Shown here: positions 1 through 8,845 of the stretch, one piece after another | Numbering within the stretch: the stretch's first letter is position 1 | Layout: each line of letters starts with the position of its first letter | Source of the DNA: Streptomyces parvus | GTDB taxonomy: Bacteria; Actinomycetota; Actinomycetes; Streptomycetales; Streptomycetaceae | Direction of reading: 5' to 3' | Assembly (NCBI RefSeq): GCF_032121415.1 | Contig: NZ_CP135079.1 | Coordinates: forward strand, 6,262,001 to 6,326,000 | DNA length: 64,000 nucleotides | Made by a program: the position numbers and the translations under genes | The notes under the pieces: model-generated | Databases searched by the model: none | Told to the model about the DNA's origin: nothing | Seen by the model: the letters and a program-made list of their open reading frames with translations, nothing else

Positions 1-459
1 TACGTCGGATGCCAGCCGGTCCCAGAGCCAGGGCCGGGTGAGCCGCAGGCCGAGGGCCACGGAGGCGGATTCCACCATGGGCTGTCCCTGCACATGGTGG
101 TCGAGGATCAGCGGCCAGGACTCCGCGTCGTCCCGGCCCGGCGTCCGCGTACCGGCGCCGAGCCCGTCCGCGTACCGTTCCAGCAGACCGTTCGGGTCCT
201 TGCCGCCCGCCCCGGCGACCCGGAAACCGGCCGCCAGGAACGTACGCGCGTATCCCTCCAGGCCGTCGGAGCGGACCCCCGAGTGCGACGGGGGCCCGGG
301 CAGGTCGAGCCGGGCGCCGCCCGGCGTGGCCCACTTCCAGGCGGCTTCCAGCATGGCGTCGGCGGCCGCCTCCCAGTGGGCGCGGGTGTATCCGGTGTAC
401 GGGCTCGACGCGCGGTCCTCCGGAGGGAGTCCGAAAAGGTCACCAGCGGAGGCGTTCAT
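1..459 (-). CDS. DUF2264 family protein, N-terminal part (runs off the window)
   Basis: Only the first 153 codons are in the window; the gene continues past position 1. The ATG at 457-459 follows an AGGA with 7-nt spacing. Near the N-terminus the protein reads SPYTGYTRAHWEAAADAML, followed by LDLPGPPSHSGVRSDGLEGYARTF. This pattern (tryptophan-rich start, PGP..S, SDGLEGYARTF) is how DUF2264 proteins begin; they are predicted all-alpha (alpha/alpha toroid) proteins associated with carbohydrate utilisation. The true activity is not established. A cluster of CGATCAA repeats lies just upstream and could be its operator. Confidence 0.75.
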   Translation of the reverse strand, partial: MNASAGDLFGLPPEDRASSPYTGYTRAHWEAAADAMLEAAWKWATPGGARLDLPGPPSHSGVRSDGLEGYARTFLAAGFRVAGAGGKDPNGLLERYADGLGAGTRTPGRDDAESWPLILDHHVQGQPMVESASVALGLRLTRPWLWDRLASDV

Positions 460-477
460 GCGTGAATCCTGATCGAC

Positions 478-533
478 CGATCAAGGAGGGTCAATGCAGC
501 GATCAAGGGCGGTCTCAATCGATCAAACGATCA
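478..533. promoter_or_regulatory. Phased CGATCAA repeats upstream of the DUF2264 gene
   Basis: CGATCAA occurs at 478-484, 500-506 and 520-526, and CGATCA again at 528-533. The first three are about 20-22 bp apart, two helical turns, so a protein could bind them on one face of the DNA. The cluster sits between the DUF2264 start and the end of the next gene, where that gene's promoter should be. The regulator is unknown. Confidence 0.4.
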
Positions 534-565
534 GTGCCGGGATCGGGCTCGGTATGGGGTCCGGA

Positions 566-976
566 TCAAGGAAGCAGTAGCCAGTCCGTTCCCACGGCGG
601 CCAGCAGTCCCGCTCCCAGCAGCCAGCTGGCCAGCCGGGTGCGGCCGTTCCTGCTCAGCTCGATCATCACGCCGCACAGGATGAGCGCGAGCCCGTAGAC
701 GCCGACGACGAGCACCGAGGAACGGCTCGCGATGCGCAGCGCAAGCACGACGGCCATCGCGGCCATGCCCAGCGCGGAGAGCACGATCCGCAGGTGCCGG
801 GCCTGGCGCGGGGTGAGTCTCTTCCCGCTCCGACCCTCCGGTGCGTCGCGCCCCTCGTCCTCCGCATCCGTATCCGCCGCCTCGGCCTCTGCGGCGGTGT
901 CGGTCTCGGCTATCGGGGCGTCGGCGTCCCGGCGCTGGTCCTGGTCCCGGTCCTGGTCCTGGTCAGAAGTGCTCAT
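566..976 (-). CDS. Small membrane protein with an acidic cytoplasmic N-tail
   Basis: This is a 136-residue protein starting at the ATG at 974-976. Residues 1 to about 55 are hydrophilic and very rich in Asp, Glu, Gln and Ala, with Asp/Gln/Arg repeats right after the start. About three hydrophobic segments follow, starting near IVLSALGMAAMAVVLALRI and ending near ASWLLGAGLLAAVGTDWLL. The family resembles the small DUF3017-like membrane proteins of actinomycetes but I do not recognise it firmly. An in-frame extension to 1165 exists but is unlikely because it reads as GC-rich noise. Confidence 0.6.
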   Translation of the reverse strand: MSTSDQDQDRDQDQRRDADAPIAETDTAAEAEAADTDAEDEGRDAPEGRSGKRLTPRQARHLRIVLSALGMAAMAVVLALRIASRSSVLVVGVYGLALILCGVMIELSRNGRTRLASWLLGAGLLAAVGTDWLLLP

Positions 977-1064
977 GGAGCCGGATCGTAGTAGTTGTAC
1001 GGGCCCCGGGTTCGCGGACCCGGATCTTCCGGTCGCCTGTCCGGTCCCGGCATCGGCCTTCGCT

Positions 1065-1544
1065 CTATCCGCGCAGGCGGGGCGCCTCGGCAGCCGCTTC
1101 CACCGTCGGGCCCGACTCCACCCTGGCCGCCAACTCCCGCGCCCAGTCGGACAGCGCGGCGACATCGATCCCGTACGGCCCGGCCTCGGCGAACGGGGTG
1201 AGAGCCCCCGCGCCCCGGCGCAGCAGCCGCGCCCCGCCGGCGGTGTTGCCCCGCGCGGAGTGGGTCAGTCCCACCGCGAGCTGGGCCAGCCCCCGCCAGA
1301 GCTCGCGTTCGTCATCCGGCCCCGACTTCCAGGCGTCCTCGAAGACCTCGTGCGCATGGAACGGCATCCCCGCGTCCAGCAGCCGCTGCGCCTCCGCCAG
1401 CGTCTCCGCAGGCGTGCGGACGACCCCCTCCGGCTGTCGTTCGACGCCCGGCGCCCCGTACGGCAAGGGGCGGCCCAGTCCGTCACGGGGGCGCGCGTTG
1501 CGCGCCCGTCCCTCGGCATCACGGTCTCTGCGCGTCTCGTTCAC
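1065..1544 (-). CDS. DUF309 domain protein
   Basis: This is a predicted 159-residue protein with a GTG start at 1542-1544 (VNETRRDRD). The core has the DUF309 signature: an N-terminal helix, then FHAHEVFEDAWKSGPDDER and ELWRGLAQLAVGLTHSARGN, and later GGARLLRRG. DUF309 proteins are small helical proteins of unknown role with a conserved H-E-.-WE/W pattern. The open frame extends to 1607, but that would run into the control region of the divergent ATPase gene at 1655, so I prefer the shorter start. Confidence 0.75.
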   Translation of the reverse strand: MNETRRDRDAEGRARNARPRDGLGRPLPYGAPGVERQPEGVVRTPAETLAEAQRLLDAGMPFHAHEVFEDAWKSGPDDERELWRGLAQLAVGLTHSARGNTAGGARLLRRGAGALTPFAEAGPYGIDVAALSDWARELAARVESGPTVEAAAEAPRLRG

Positions 1545-1654
1545 TACTCGATTGTGCCCCGTACCTGCGGGGAATCGTGCGAACCCTGTCGGCGAGCACC
1601 CGCGCACGACTAGGCTCGACCGTCGAGAAGACTGCCTCTGTGGGAAGGGTGGGC

Positions 1655-4306
1655 ATGAAGCCGTCCCGGCCGTTGTACGAGCGTGAACCGGAACTCGCCG
1701 CCGCTGCCGAGGCGGTGGACGCCCTGTGCGGGGCGCAGGCCGTCGGTGGACTCCTGGTCTTCAGCGGAGAGGCGGGGCTCGGCAAGACGGCGCTGCTCGC
1801 CGAGATCCAGGCGATGGCGGCCGACCGCTGCACCGTGTGGTCCGCCCGGGGAGGCGAGACCGTCACCTCCGTACCGTTCCATGTCGTACGGCAGTTGCTG
1901 CAGCCCGCCTTCGACCGGTTCCCGCCCGACGAGACCCGGGCCCTGTTCGGCGACTGGTACGAGACCACCGCCCCGGCCCTCGGTCTCGCCGAGCCGAGCG
2001 GCCCGCAGCCCGATCCGCAGGGTGTGCGCGACGGCCTGGACTTCGTCGTCGGCCGGCTCGCTTCCCGGCTCAGCCACCGGCCGTTGCTCCTCATCGTGGA
2101 CGACGCCCACTGGGCGGACGGCGAATCCCTCGCCTGGCTGGCCTCGTTCACCGCCCGCCTCGGCGAACTGCCCGTCCTGGTGGTGCAGGCCCACCGCCCG
2201 CAGGAGCTGGCCGAGCGCGACGCCAACTACATCGCCGACCGGGAGGCCGAACGAGGCGGCAGCCACGGCACCGTGACCCGGGTAGCCCTGCGGGCCCTGA
2301 CCCCGGACGCCACCGCCGTACTGGTCCGCGCGGGCCTCGGCGAGCATGCCGACGACCCGTTCTGCCGCGAGGTGTGGGCCGTCACCGGAGGCAATCCGTA
2401 CGAGGCGGTCGAGCTGGTCGCCAAGGTCCAGGACCGCGAACTGCCGCCGGTGGAGGAATCGGCGGGCGAACTGCGCGAACTTGGCGCGTCCGCACGGGGC
2501 AGCGGGCTCGTCGCCCGGCTGGAGCGGCTCGGCACGAACGCCAACCGGTTCGCCTGGGCTGCCGCGGTCCTCGGCACCGACATCTCCCAGGAACTGGCCG
2601 CCACCCTCGCCGGAATGAGTTCGGCGGAGGCCGCCGACTGCACGGCCCGGCTGCGCGACGCCCGTATCGTCAGCGGCTTCGACCCGCTGGAGTTCGTCCA
2701 CCCGCTGATCGCGACCGCCGTCTACCGCTCGATCCCGCCGGCCACCCGCACCGCCATGCACGGGCGCGCCGCCTGGGCGATCACCCGTGCCGGCCTCGGT
2801 GCCGCCGCGGCCTCCCGGCACCTGCTGGAGGTCCACCCGGACGACGACCAGGAACTGGTCGCGCAGCTGCGGGAAGCCGCCGGCCAGCATCTCGCCGTCG
2901 GTGCGCCCGAAGCCGCCCGGCGCTGCCTGGAACGGGCCCTGGAGGAGCCGCCGCGCCCCAAGGACCGGGCCATCCTGCTGTACGAGCTGGGCTGCGCGAC
3001 GCTGCTGAGTTCCCCGCCCACCACGGTCCAGCACCTGCGCGCCGCGCTCGACATGCCGGGGCTCGACGACGGGCTGCGGGTCGACGCCACGTTCCGGCTC
3101 GCCGCCGCCCTCGCCCACAACAACCAGCTCAAGGACGCGGCGCTGTCGCTGGCCGCCGAGGCCGCGCGCACCGCGCCCGGCCCGGGGCTGATGCGTCTGC
3201 AGGCGGCGCACTTCATGTGGGAGGGCATGCAGGCCGCGGAGGACGACGGACCGGCCCGCTCCCGTCGGCTCACCCGCAACGCCGACCACCTCAAGGGCCG
3301 TGACAACGCGGAGCGCGCCCTGCTCACGCTGCGGGCCTTCGACGCCATGTTGCGCGGGGAGAACGCCCAGCTCATCGTCGACCTCTGCGAACGCGCCCTG
3401 GTCGACGGCAGCCCCGCCCGAGGACTCGGCTGGACCGACTCCGAGTGGGGCTTCGAGCTGCCCACCATGGTCGGTATCACCTACACCTTCGTCGACCAGC
3501 TGGACCGTGCCGAGAGCCTCTTCGGCGAAGCGGTCCGGGCCTTCGAGATCTCCGGCTGGAGCGGCGCCCATCTGGCGTTCGCCCACACCCTGCTCGGCAT
3601 GGTCCACCGGCGTCGCGGCCGTCTCGCCGAGGCGGAGGGCTTCCTGCGCGAAGGACTCCGCCTCGCCGACCGTGTCGGCTCCGGACTGCCCGTGCACTGG
3701 GACGCGGCCTGCCTGCTCATCGACACCCTGCTGGCCCGCGGCCGCACCGACGAGGCCCGCAAGATCGCCGACCGGTACGACTTCGGCCCGCCCTACCCCA
3801 GCGCCATGGTGCTGCCCGACGGACCGTGTGTGCGGGGCCGCCTGCTGCTGGCCGAGGGCCGCAAGGAGGAGGCGATCGCCGAGCTGGAAGCGGCGGGTGC
3901 CGCTCTGGAGTCACGCGAACGCTTCAACGGCATCTGGGCTCCGTGGGCCGGTGACCTGGCACGCGCCCTGGCCGAGGACGACCCGGCCCGGGCGGCGCAC
4001 CTCGCCGCCCGGAACCGCGTCCACGCCGAACGCTTCGGCACGCCCACCGCCCTCGGCGAGGCCCTGCGCTGCGTCGCCCTCTTCGCACCTCCGGAGCGCT
4101 CCGCACAACTGCTCGCCGAGGCCGTGGGCCACCTGGAGAAGTCCTCCTCCGCCTACGAGCACGCCCTGGCCCGGGTCGACTACGGCATCGCGATCGGATC
4201 GCACCGGGAGCTGGCCCGCGCCCAGAAGCAGGCCATGGCCTGTGGGTCCGAAGGGCTGGCCGCCCGCGCCCAACAGGCACGTGCGTCGATACGGTCCTCG
4301 GAGTGA
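1655..4306 (+). CDS. Large AAA ATPase of the LuxR/MalT (LAL) type, without the C-terminal HTH
   Basis: This is an 883-residue protein. The ATG at 1655 follows GGGAAGGG. Residues 1-40 give LYEREPELAAAAEAV, then the Walker A GEAGLGKTALL near residue 42. A Walker B-like LLLIVDDAHWAD lies near residue 150. The rest is a long helical TPR-like region. LAL regulators normally end with a LuxR-type DNA-binding domain of about 60 residues, but this one stops at ASIRSSE with no HTH, and none is readable in the following 50 nt before tRNA-Pro. It may be a signalling ATPase that needs a partner, or a regulator that lost its DNA-binding end. It is divergent from the DUF309 gene. Confidence 0.8.
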   Translation: MKPSRPLYEREPELAAAAEAVDALCGAQAVGGLLVFSGEAGLGKTALLAEIQAMAADRCTVWSARGGETVTSVPFHVVRQLLQPAFDRFPPDETRALFGDWYETTAPALGLAEPSGPQPDPQGVRDGLDFVVGRLASRLSHRPLLLIVDDAHWADGESLAWLASFTARLGELPVLVVQAHRPQELAERDANYIADREAERGGSHGTVTRVALRALTPDATAVLVRAGLGEHADDPFCREVWAVTGGNPYEAVELVAKVQDRELPPVEESAGELRELGASARGSGLVARLERLGTNANRFAWAAAVLGTDISQELAATLAGMSSAEAADCTARLRDARIVSGFDPLEFVHPLIATAVYRSIPPATRTAMHGRAAWAITRAGLGAAAASRHLLEVHPDDDQELVAQLREAAGQHLAVGAPEAARRCLERALEEPPRPKDRAILLYELGCATLLSSPPTTVQHLRAALDMPGLDDGLRVDATFRLAAALAHNNQLKDAALSLAAEAARTAPGPGLMRLQAAHFMWEGMQAAEDDGPARSRRLTRNADHLKGRDNAERALLTLRAFDAMLRGENAQLIVDLCERALVDGSPARGLGWTDSEWGFELPTMVGITYTFVDQLDRAESLFGEAVRAFEISGWSGAHLAFAHTLLGMVHRRRGRLAEAEGFLREGLRLADRVGSGLPVHWDAACLLIDTLLARGRTDEARKIADRYDFGPPYPSAMVLPDGPCVRGRLLLAEGRKEEAIAELEAAGAALESRERFNGIWAPWAGDLARALAEDDPARAAHLAARNRVHAERFGTPTALGEALRCVALFAPPERSAQLLAEAVGHLEKSSSAYEHALARVDYGIAIGSHRELARAQKQAMACGSEGLAARAQQARASIRSSE

Positions 4307-4356
4307 GGTAATGTTTGTCCTGCGCGACCACCGGGAGCAACCGGCGGGAAACGCAG

Positions 4357-4430
<74 letters not shown>

Positions 4431-4445
4431 CTGGAGACAGTCGCA

Positions 4446-4495
4446 GATCAGGGGCCGGTTTCGGGGAAATCCGAAACCGGCCCCTGATCATTTTT
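4446..4495 (+). terminator. Strong hairpin terminator after tRNA-Pro
   Basis: A perfect 19-bp stem pairs 4446-4464 with 4471-4489 around a 6-nt loop and is followed by ATTTTT. It can end the tRNA transcript and, read the other way, protect the tRNA from the integrase transcript. Confidence 0.85.
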
Positions 4496-4514
4496 GGGGA
4501 CCAGTTGGGGACCA
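4494..4514. repeat. Direct repeats TTGGGGACCA beside the integrase
   Basis: TTGGGGACCA occurs at 4494-4503 and at 4505-4514, one helical turn apart, followed by the partly inverted AACTGG. Short direct repeats between a tRNA attachment site and the integrase gene are typical of the arm-type binding sites of tyrosine integrases. The role is inferred from position. Confidence 0.45.
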
Positions 4515-4541
4515 ACTGGAGGTCCGACGTCCTTGACCGTG

Positions 4542-5761
4542 TCAACGGGTCATGACGACGGGGCCCGGCAGCGAGGGTGGTGCGCGCAGCACGTTGAAGT
4601 GGGCGGAGAGCGCCGCCCCGGCGGCCGTGATCTTGTGGACGTCCGGGTGCAGGTAGCGCTGGGTGGTGGTTGGTGAACCGTGGCCGGCGATCCTGCGGAG
4701 GACGTGTACTTGGACCCCGGCGTCGGCGAACCAGGTGAGTGCGGTGTGCCGGAGGTCGTGGTGGCGCAGATGCTCGTAGCCGAGCTTGGTGGCCACGTTG
4801 TCCCAGTGGGTGGCGTCGCGCAGGACGGCGGTGGAGGTACGTTCGCCGGGCGGGCCTGTGAACAGGTGGGCGTCCGGCTGGGGGTCGGCGGACAGGATGC
4901 GCTGGGCGACGAGAGGGCGGATCTCCTCGACGATGGGAACTCTGCGGGCTCGCGTGCCCTTGGTGCCCTTGTCGGTCAGCCCGCCGGGGGCGGGTGTGGT
5001 CTGACGGCGCACGGTCCAGATCCACTGGGTGGTGTCGATGTCTCCGATGCGGCAGCCGGAGATCTCGCCGATCCGTGCGGCGGTGCACGCGGCGAAGGCG
5101 ACCACGTCTCCCCAGCCGCGGTACTGGTCGTGGGAGGCGGCCACGAGTGGGTCGGCCAGTGCGATGAGTGTTTCCCAGTCGGGCAGGGTGAGTGCGCGGG
5201 GGTCGAGGAGTTCGTCCTCGGCCTGCTTGTAGAGCTTCTGCCAGCCGGTCACCCGGGCGGGGTTCACTTTGATGATGCCGTCGCGGACTGCCTGCTCCAT
5301 GACGCGGACCAGGACGGCGATGGTGTTCTTGACCGTTGAGCGGCTGAGCTCGTCGGCGATCCAGTTCTGCACGGTGCGGTCGACAGCACCGCTGGTGATC
5401 ATCCGGACCGCGAGGTGGCCCAGGGCGGGCACGACGCGCATCCGCCAGCCTGACAGGTAGAGGTCGAGTGTTTTCAACTCCAGGCCGTGCAGGGCGAGGT
5501 CCATGTGCGCGTCGCCGTACTCGGCGAGCTTCATGGTGGCGAGCGACGGGGACAGCCCTGCCTCAGCCGCTTCGATGATGGACTGGAGCCACTCCTGCGC
5601 TTCGTCCTCGTCCGCCTTTCCTTCCGACAGGGACAGGGCCGCTTCGTAGCGGGGTCGAACCAGCGGACCCGGGGGCGGTAGGGGTGGGGACGATCAGGCC
5701 GGTACTCGATGTCCGTCGTGAGTCGGACACCGGTCGGCACAACGGCCTTCTCGGCCATCAT
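4542..5761 (-). pseudogene. int: Tyrosine recombinase (integrase), frameshifted
   Basis: The C-terminal part (4542-5534 in one frame) has all the catalytic residues: Arg in CTAARIGEI, HDLRHT, the GH of RRIAGHGS and the Tyr in TTQRYLHPD. The N-terminal part starts at the ATG at 5759-5761 in another frame and reads the usual PYRPRVRWFDPATKR. It jumps frame at about 5639-5641; the second frame resumes as ALSLSEGKADEDEAQEW. One lost G in AAGCGGCCC would explain this exactly (AAG CGG GCC CTG). So it is a single-base break, real or a sequencing error. Without repair, translation from MKLAEYG at 5534 would lack the arm-binding domain. It is adjacent to tRNA-Pro and overlaps xis. Confidence 0.8.
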
Positions 5762-6162
5762 GCGTCTCGGCGCGGGACGGTCCGGCGGCTGTGCAGCCAT
5801 CCCCCAACGTCGACCGCGCTGTACATGACGACGCGGTCCGACACGGCGACGAACGGCGGGCCCTGGGGCGGCCGAGCGGTGCGCCAACGGCGCAGAGTCG
5901 AGGTGTCTGCACGCAGGCAGCCGGCGAGGTCGCGCGTCGACAACCAGGCGTTGGCCAGGAGAGACGACCGGCTGTCCTCTTGGACGAAAGGGGCACCATC
6001 CTCATTCTTCGTGTGCGTCTGACGGTCTGTGGAGGCTGCTATCGGTGCGATGGGCAAGGGCGTTGGATCTCCGGGGGTATGGGGAGCACCAGAGGGATAC
6101 AGTGGAAAGCGGTCGGCGACAAGCGACGCGGCCCGCAGGTGGAGAACCGTGGGGTTCTGCAT
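5758..6162 (-). CDS. xis: Excisionase-type HTH protein
   Basis: The C-terminal 65 residues have the helix-turn-helix of element excisionases: NAWLSTRDLAGCLRADTST, LRRWRTARPPQGPPFVAV, then YSAVDVGGWLHSRRTVP. These proteins bind attachment sites and steer the integrase toward excision. The stop overlaps the integrase ATG as ATGA, the usual xis-int coupling. The start is uncertain: the ATG at 6160-6162 gives 134 residues, but the N-terminal 60 look non-conserved, so a nearer unusual start is possible. The frame stays open to 6651 without sensible protein. Confidence 0.7.
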   Translation of the reverse strand: MQNPTVLHLRAASLVADRFPLYPSGAPHTPGDPTPLPIAPIAASTDRQTHTKNEDGAPFVQEDSRSSLLANAWLSTRDLAGCLRADTSTLRRWRTARPPQGPPFVAVSDRVVMYSAVDVGGWLHSRRTVPRRDA

Positions 6163-7012
6163 GCACAGAAACGGTGAGTCTCTTCTGTTGGAACTGACCC
6201 GCAGTGGTGCTCGGGGCAAACGGTAGACAACAATCGTCTGCAGAAGCGCCGGTTTGGCTAACCGGCGATGTTCGGCTATGTTGCCCTCATTTGCGACGCG
6301 GCGAGCATCACGTACTGTGTCGATGAGTGTTTCTCCGTGACGCATCATGTGGAGTGCGTCGCCATTCCGGAACCCGCCGCAAAGGGCGCCTGACCTGCAG
6401 GTTTGGGTCGTGTGCGCTATGTGCATTGTGGGCGTTACGGGCGATATCTTGACGCTGAAATGGCGCTCTCCGAGGCATCTTGACGCTCGTTCGGATGGGC
6501 CATCAGGTGCATCCCGTCGCTGGTCAGGCGGGCTCCTGACTGTACGGGTGCGGCAAAGTGCCGGGAATTTCGTGGTGCTGAGCGGTCCCGCCCAGTCACC
6601 TGCGCAGAGTTCCAGCAAGTTCTTCGGGTGCTGGTGGTACATGCCTCGCATGACTGCTGACCAGCGGAAACGGCTACGATTCGGCTAAGCTGCAACCGGC
6701 TGGTCCGTGTATGGCCCGGATCTTGGTCGGCAGGGAGTGGACCCCTGACCGGCGGCCCGGAGGCAATGAGCCGGCACACAAATGAGGGGCGGGCCGACAG
6801 ATCTCCACGGAGCACGCCCCGACCCAACGCGCTACGAGAGAGGAAATCGCCAGGGCTTGGACCGCGGAGCGGGTAACCCACCAGCTGAAGAACTTCCACG
6901 CTGTCACGATCGGCCACGAGGCGTGCGGCTGCATCTCTCCCCCCCCCCCACACTGACTGAGCCCGGCCAGCCGCAGGCTGCGACCCAGCTGCACTAATTA
7001 GGCTGCTCCGCT
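6163..7012. other. Gene-poor part of the island
   Basis: I find no gene I can support here. Frames are open on both strands but read as low-complexity Arg/Pro/Ser translation. One plus-strand stretch at about 6830-6935 reads more like real protein (REEIARAWTAERVTHQL) but lacks a start and may be a relic. An 11-base C run lies at 6939-6949, a likely slippage or miscall site. Base composition is less GC-rich than in the flanking chromosome, as expected for decayed mobile DNA. Confidence 0.6.
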
Positions 7013-7330
7013 TCACCGCGATCGGACGCAGCCAGTCCGATCGGGGAAAAGAGGGCGCGCGGCCGCTCTGCTCAGCCCGACACGTCTTCCTAGGCGCAGC
7101 ACGGCCAGATCCCCGCTCGCCTCGCCGCCGTCAGCGAGCATCGCCGCGAGGTCGGCCGCGATCCGGCCCGGGTCATGGCCGGTGCCGCGTGGCCGGAGGG
7201 GTCTCAACGCGGTGGCGTCCGCGCTGGTCAGCCCGGTGGCATCGGTGAGATCGGCCAGTAGTCGTGCACCGGCGTGCCCCCCCGGCATACACCGTCAGCG
7301 GAGACGCGGAGCTTGGGACGCGAACCAATA
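7013..7330 (-). pseudogene. IS1380-type transposase, N-terminal relic
   Basis: Reading leftward, PKLRVSADG is followed, after a frame change at a run of seven C/G near 7276-7282, by GHAGARLLADLTDATGLTSA, LRPLRPRGTGHDPGRIAADL and MLADGGEASGDLAVLR. That is the conserved start of IS1380-family DDE transposases. The homology stops after DLAVLR, where intact members continue with a GPVASDPT motif, and no catalytic residues remain. This is a 5' stub. The larger IS1380 relic at 11294-12702 comes from a related but different copy, since the matching region there reads LADVAVLRSEPDVFGPVASD. Confidence 0.65.
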
Positions 7331-7533
7331 CCCTGCACGCAGAAAGTGTCTTGCACATGGACCGACAGAACCCCTCGACAAGGTTCATCGTCCCAGCTCA
7401 GAAGGCACTTCCGCGTTCCCGGCCCAGCAACCGGTCTCGCGCCAAGTGAACCGGCGAGGCCGTAGGGTCGGCGTGGTCGCCGACCAGCTTGAGCTCGCCA
7501 CCGTGGTCGAAGCGCGTCGTTCGCGCCTTTGGA

Positions 7534-8772
7534 TCATGGGGTGGCCCGTGTTGCTTGACTTGGCTCGTAGGACGCGTGTCGTGGCGTGAGCGTTGCAGCG
7601 AGGAGTTGAAGCAGCGCGAACCCAGCTCCGACCGTGCAGACCCCCGCCCATCCCCATCCCCATCCGCTGGCAGCGATGACCGCAGCGGAGCCGAGGGCTC
7701 CTCCCGCGAAGTATGCGGTCATGTATGCCGAGGTGATGCGTGAACGCGCGTCGCCGGGGAGCGCGTAAATCTGGCTTTGGTTCGTGATATGCATCCCCTG
7801 GATGGCGGCATCAAGGAAAACAATACCGAGCACGAGCGCTACGAGGTTGAATCCTCCGAAGGCAAGGGCTGCCCAAGACACGAGCATCACAATTGCCGTA
7901 CCCCAGGTGGTAACTTGTGTGCGCCCAGCGTCTGCGAGTTTGCCCGCGAATCGTGCACCCACTGCCCCAGCTGCACCGATGACGCCGAACAGCCCGATGA
8001 CGCTTTCGGAGTAGCTGTATGGCTCCCCGGAAAGCAGGCCAGTGAGAGCCGTCCACAGAATGCTGAATTGAGCGAATGCGATCGCGCCGAAGAGCATGCG
8101 GATCCGCAACACCTTCTGCTGGCGGACGAGTCCGAACACAGAGCCCAGCAGGTGAAAGTAGTTCCTGGTCGTACCGACGGATTGCTCCGAAGGGAGCCGA
8201 CGAGCAAGCGCGACAGCAACGCCAAGCATGCTGGCCGCCGCCGCGACGTACACCGCGCGCCAGCCTGCGAGATCGGCGATGAAGCCGGCTGCGGTTCGTG
8301 CAAGCAGGATTCCGATGAGGAGACCGCTCATGACGCTTCCGATGACCCTGCCCCGTTGGGCGGGGGCCGTGAGCGAGGCGGCAAGTGCGACAAGTAGCTG
8401 GGCTACCACGGCCATCGCGCCAACCACTGGCGCGAGCCACAGCAGCCAGCCGCCGGTTGGTGCGAGGGCCGTGAGCCCGAGTGCCAGCGCGGAGAGGACG
8501 CTGAGACCAACGATGAGCCGCCGACGGTTGAGCATGTCTCCGAGCGGGAGGATCAGGAACAGACTGGCGGCGAACCCGAGTTGGGTGAGTGTCACGATCA
8601 ATGGGGTCACCGAGGCAGGGATGCCGAGATCGCGACCAATCGCTTTGAGCAGAGGCTGACTGTAATAGGCGACGGCGACAGCAGTGGCGGTAGCGATAGC
8701 GAGCAGAGCGACGGTCGACCGAGGCAACGGCTGTGCTGAGCCGGTCACTGGCGCATGTCCCGAACTTCTCAT
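7534..8772 (-). CDS. MFS exporter (drug:H+ antiporter type)
   Basis: This is a 412-residue protein with about 12 hydrophobic segments. The MFS loop motif after the second segment appears as PLGDMLNRRRLIVGLSV. The start is the ATG at 8770-8772, with the in-frame extension to 8943 rejected because it overlaps the control region. The gene is divergent from a LysR regulator with only 71 nt between them, which suggests an efflux pump controlled by that regulator and its ligand. Codon use is visibly less GC3-biased than in the surrounding chromosome, which fits transfer on the element. The substrate is unknown. Confidence 0.85.
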   Translation of the reverse strand: MRSSGHAPVTGSAQPLPRSTVALLAIATATAVAVAYYSQPLLKAIGRDLGIPASVTPLIVTLTQLGFAASLFLILPLGDMLNRRRLIVGLSVLSALALGLTALAPTGGWLLWLAPVVGAMAVVAQLLVALAASLTAPAQRGRVIGSVMSGLLIGILLARTAAGFIADLAGWRAVYVAAAASMLGVAVALARRLPSEQSVGTTRNYFHLLGSVFGLVRQQKVLRIRMLFGAIAFAQFSILWTALTGLLSGEPYSYSESVIGLFGVIGAAGAVGARFAGKLADAGRTQVTTWGTAIVMLVSWAALAFGGFNLVALVLGIVFLDAAIQGMHITNQSQIYALPGDARSRITSAYMTAYFAGGALGSAAVIAASGWGWGWAGVCTVGAGFALLQLLAATLTPRHASYEPSQATRATP

Positions 8773-8830
8773 AGCTTCAACTCTGCGTGCACGCACGCCA
8801 CGTGTCGAAGACCCATCGTGAACGAGGCTG

Positions 8831-8845
8831 ATACCTTGAAGGTAT
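8831..8845. promoter_or_regulatory. LysR box ATACCTT-G-AAGGTAT overlapping the lysR start
   Basis: This is a perfect 7+1+7 inverted repeat and contains the T-N11-A core of LysR-type binding sites. It lies in the divergent lysR/MFS intergenic space, and its right arm includes the first two bases of the lysR start codon. This placement fits autorepression of lysR and activation or control of the exporter. Confidence 0.7.

Noticed and set aside
5758..6651. A 297-codon minus-strand frame containing the excisionase
   Set aside because: Only the last 65-70 residues look like a real protein. The long N-terminal extension has no conserved pattern, so I used a shorter start.
6830..6935. Plus-strand stretch reading REEIARAWTAERVTHQL
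   Set aside because: Protein-like composition but no start codon, no recognisable family and a stop just upstream. Noted only in the gene-poor region entry.
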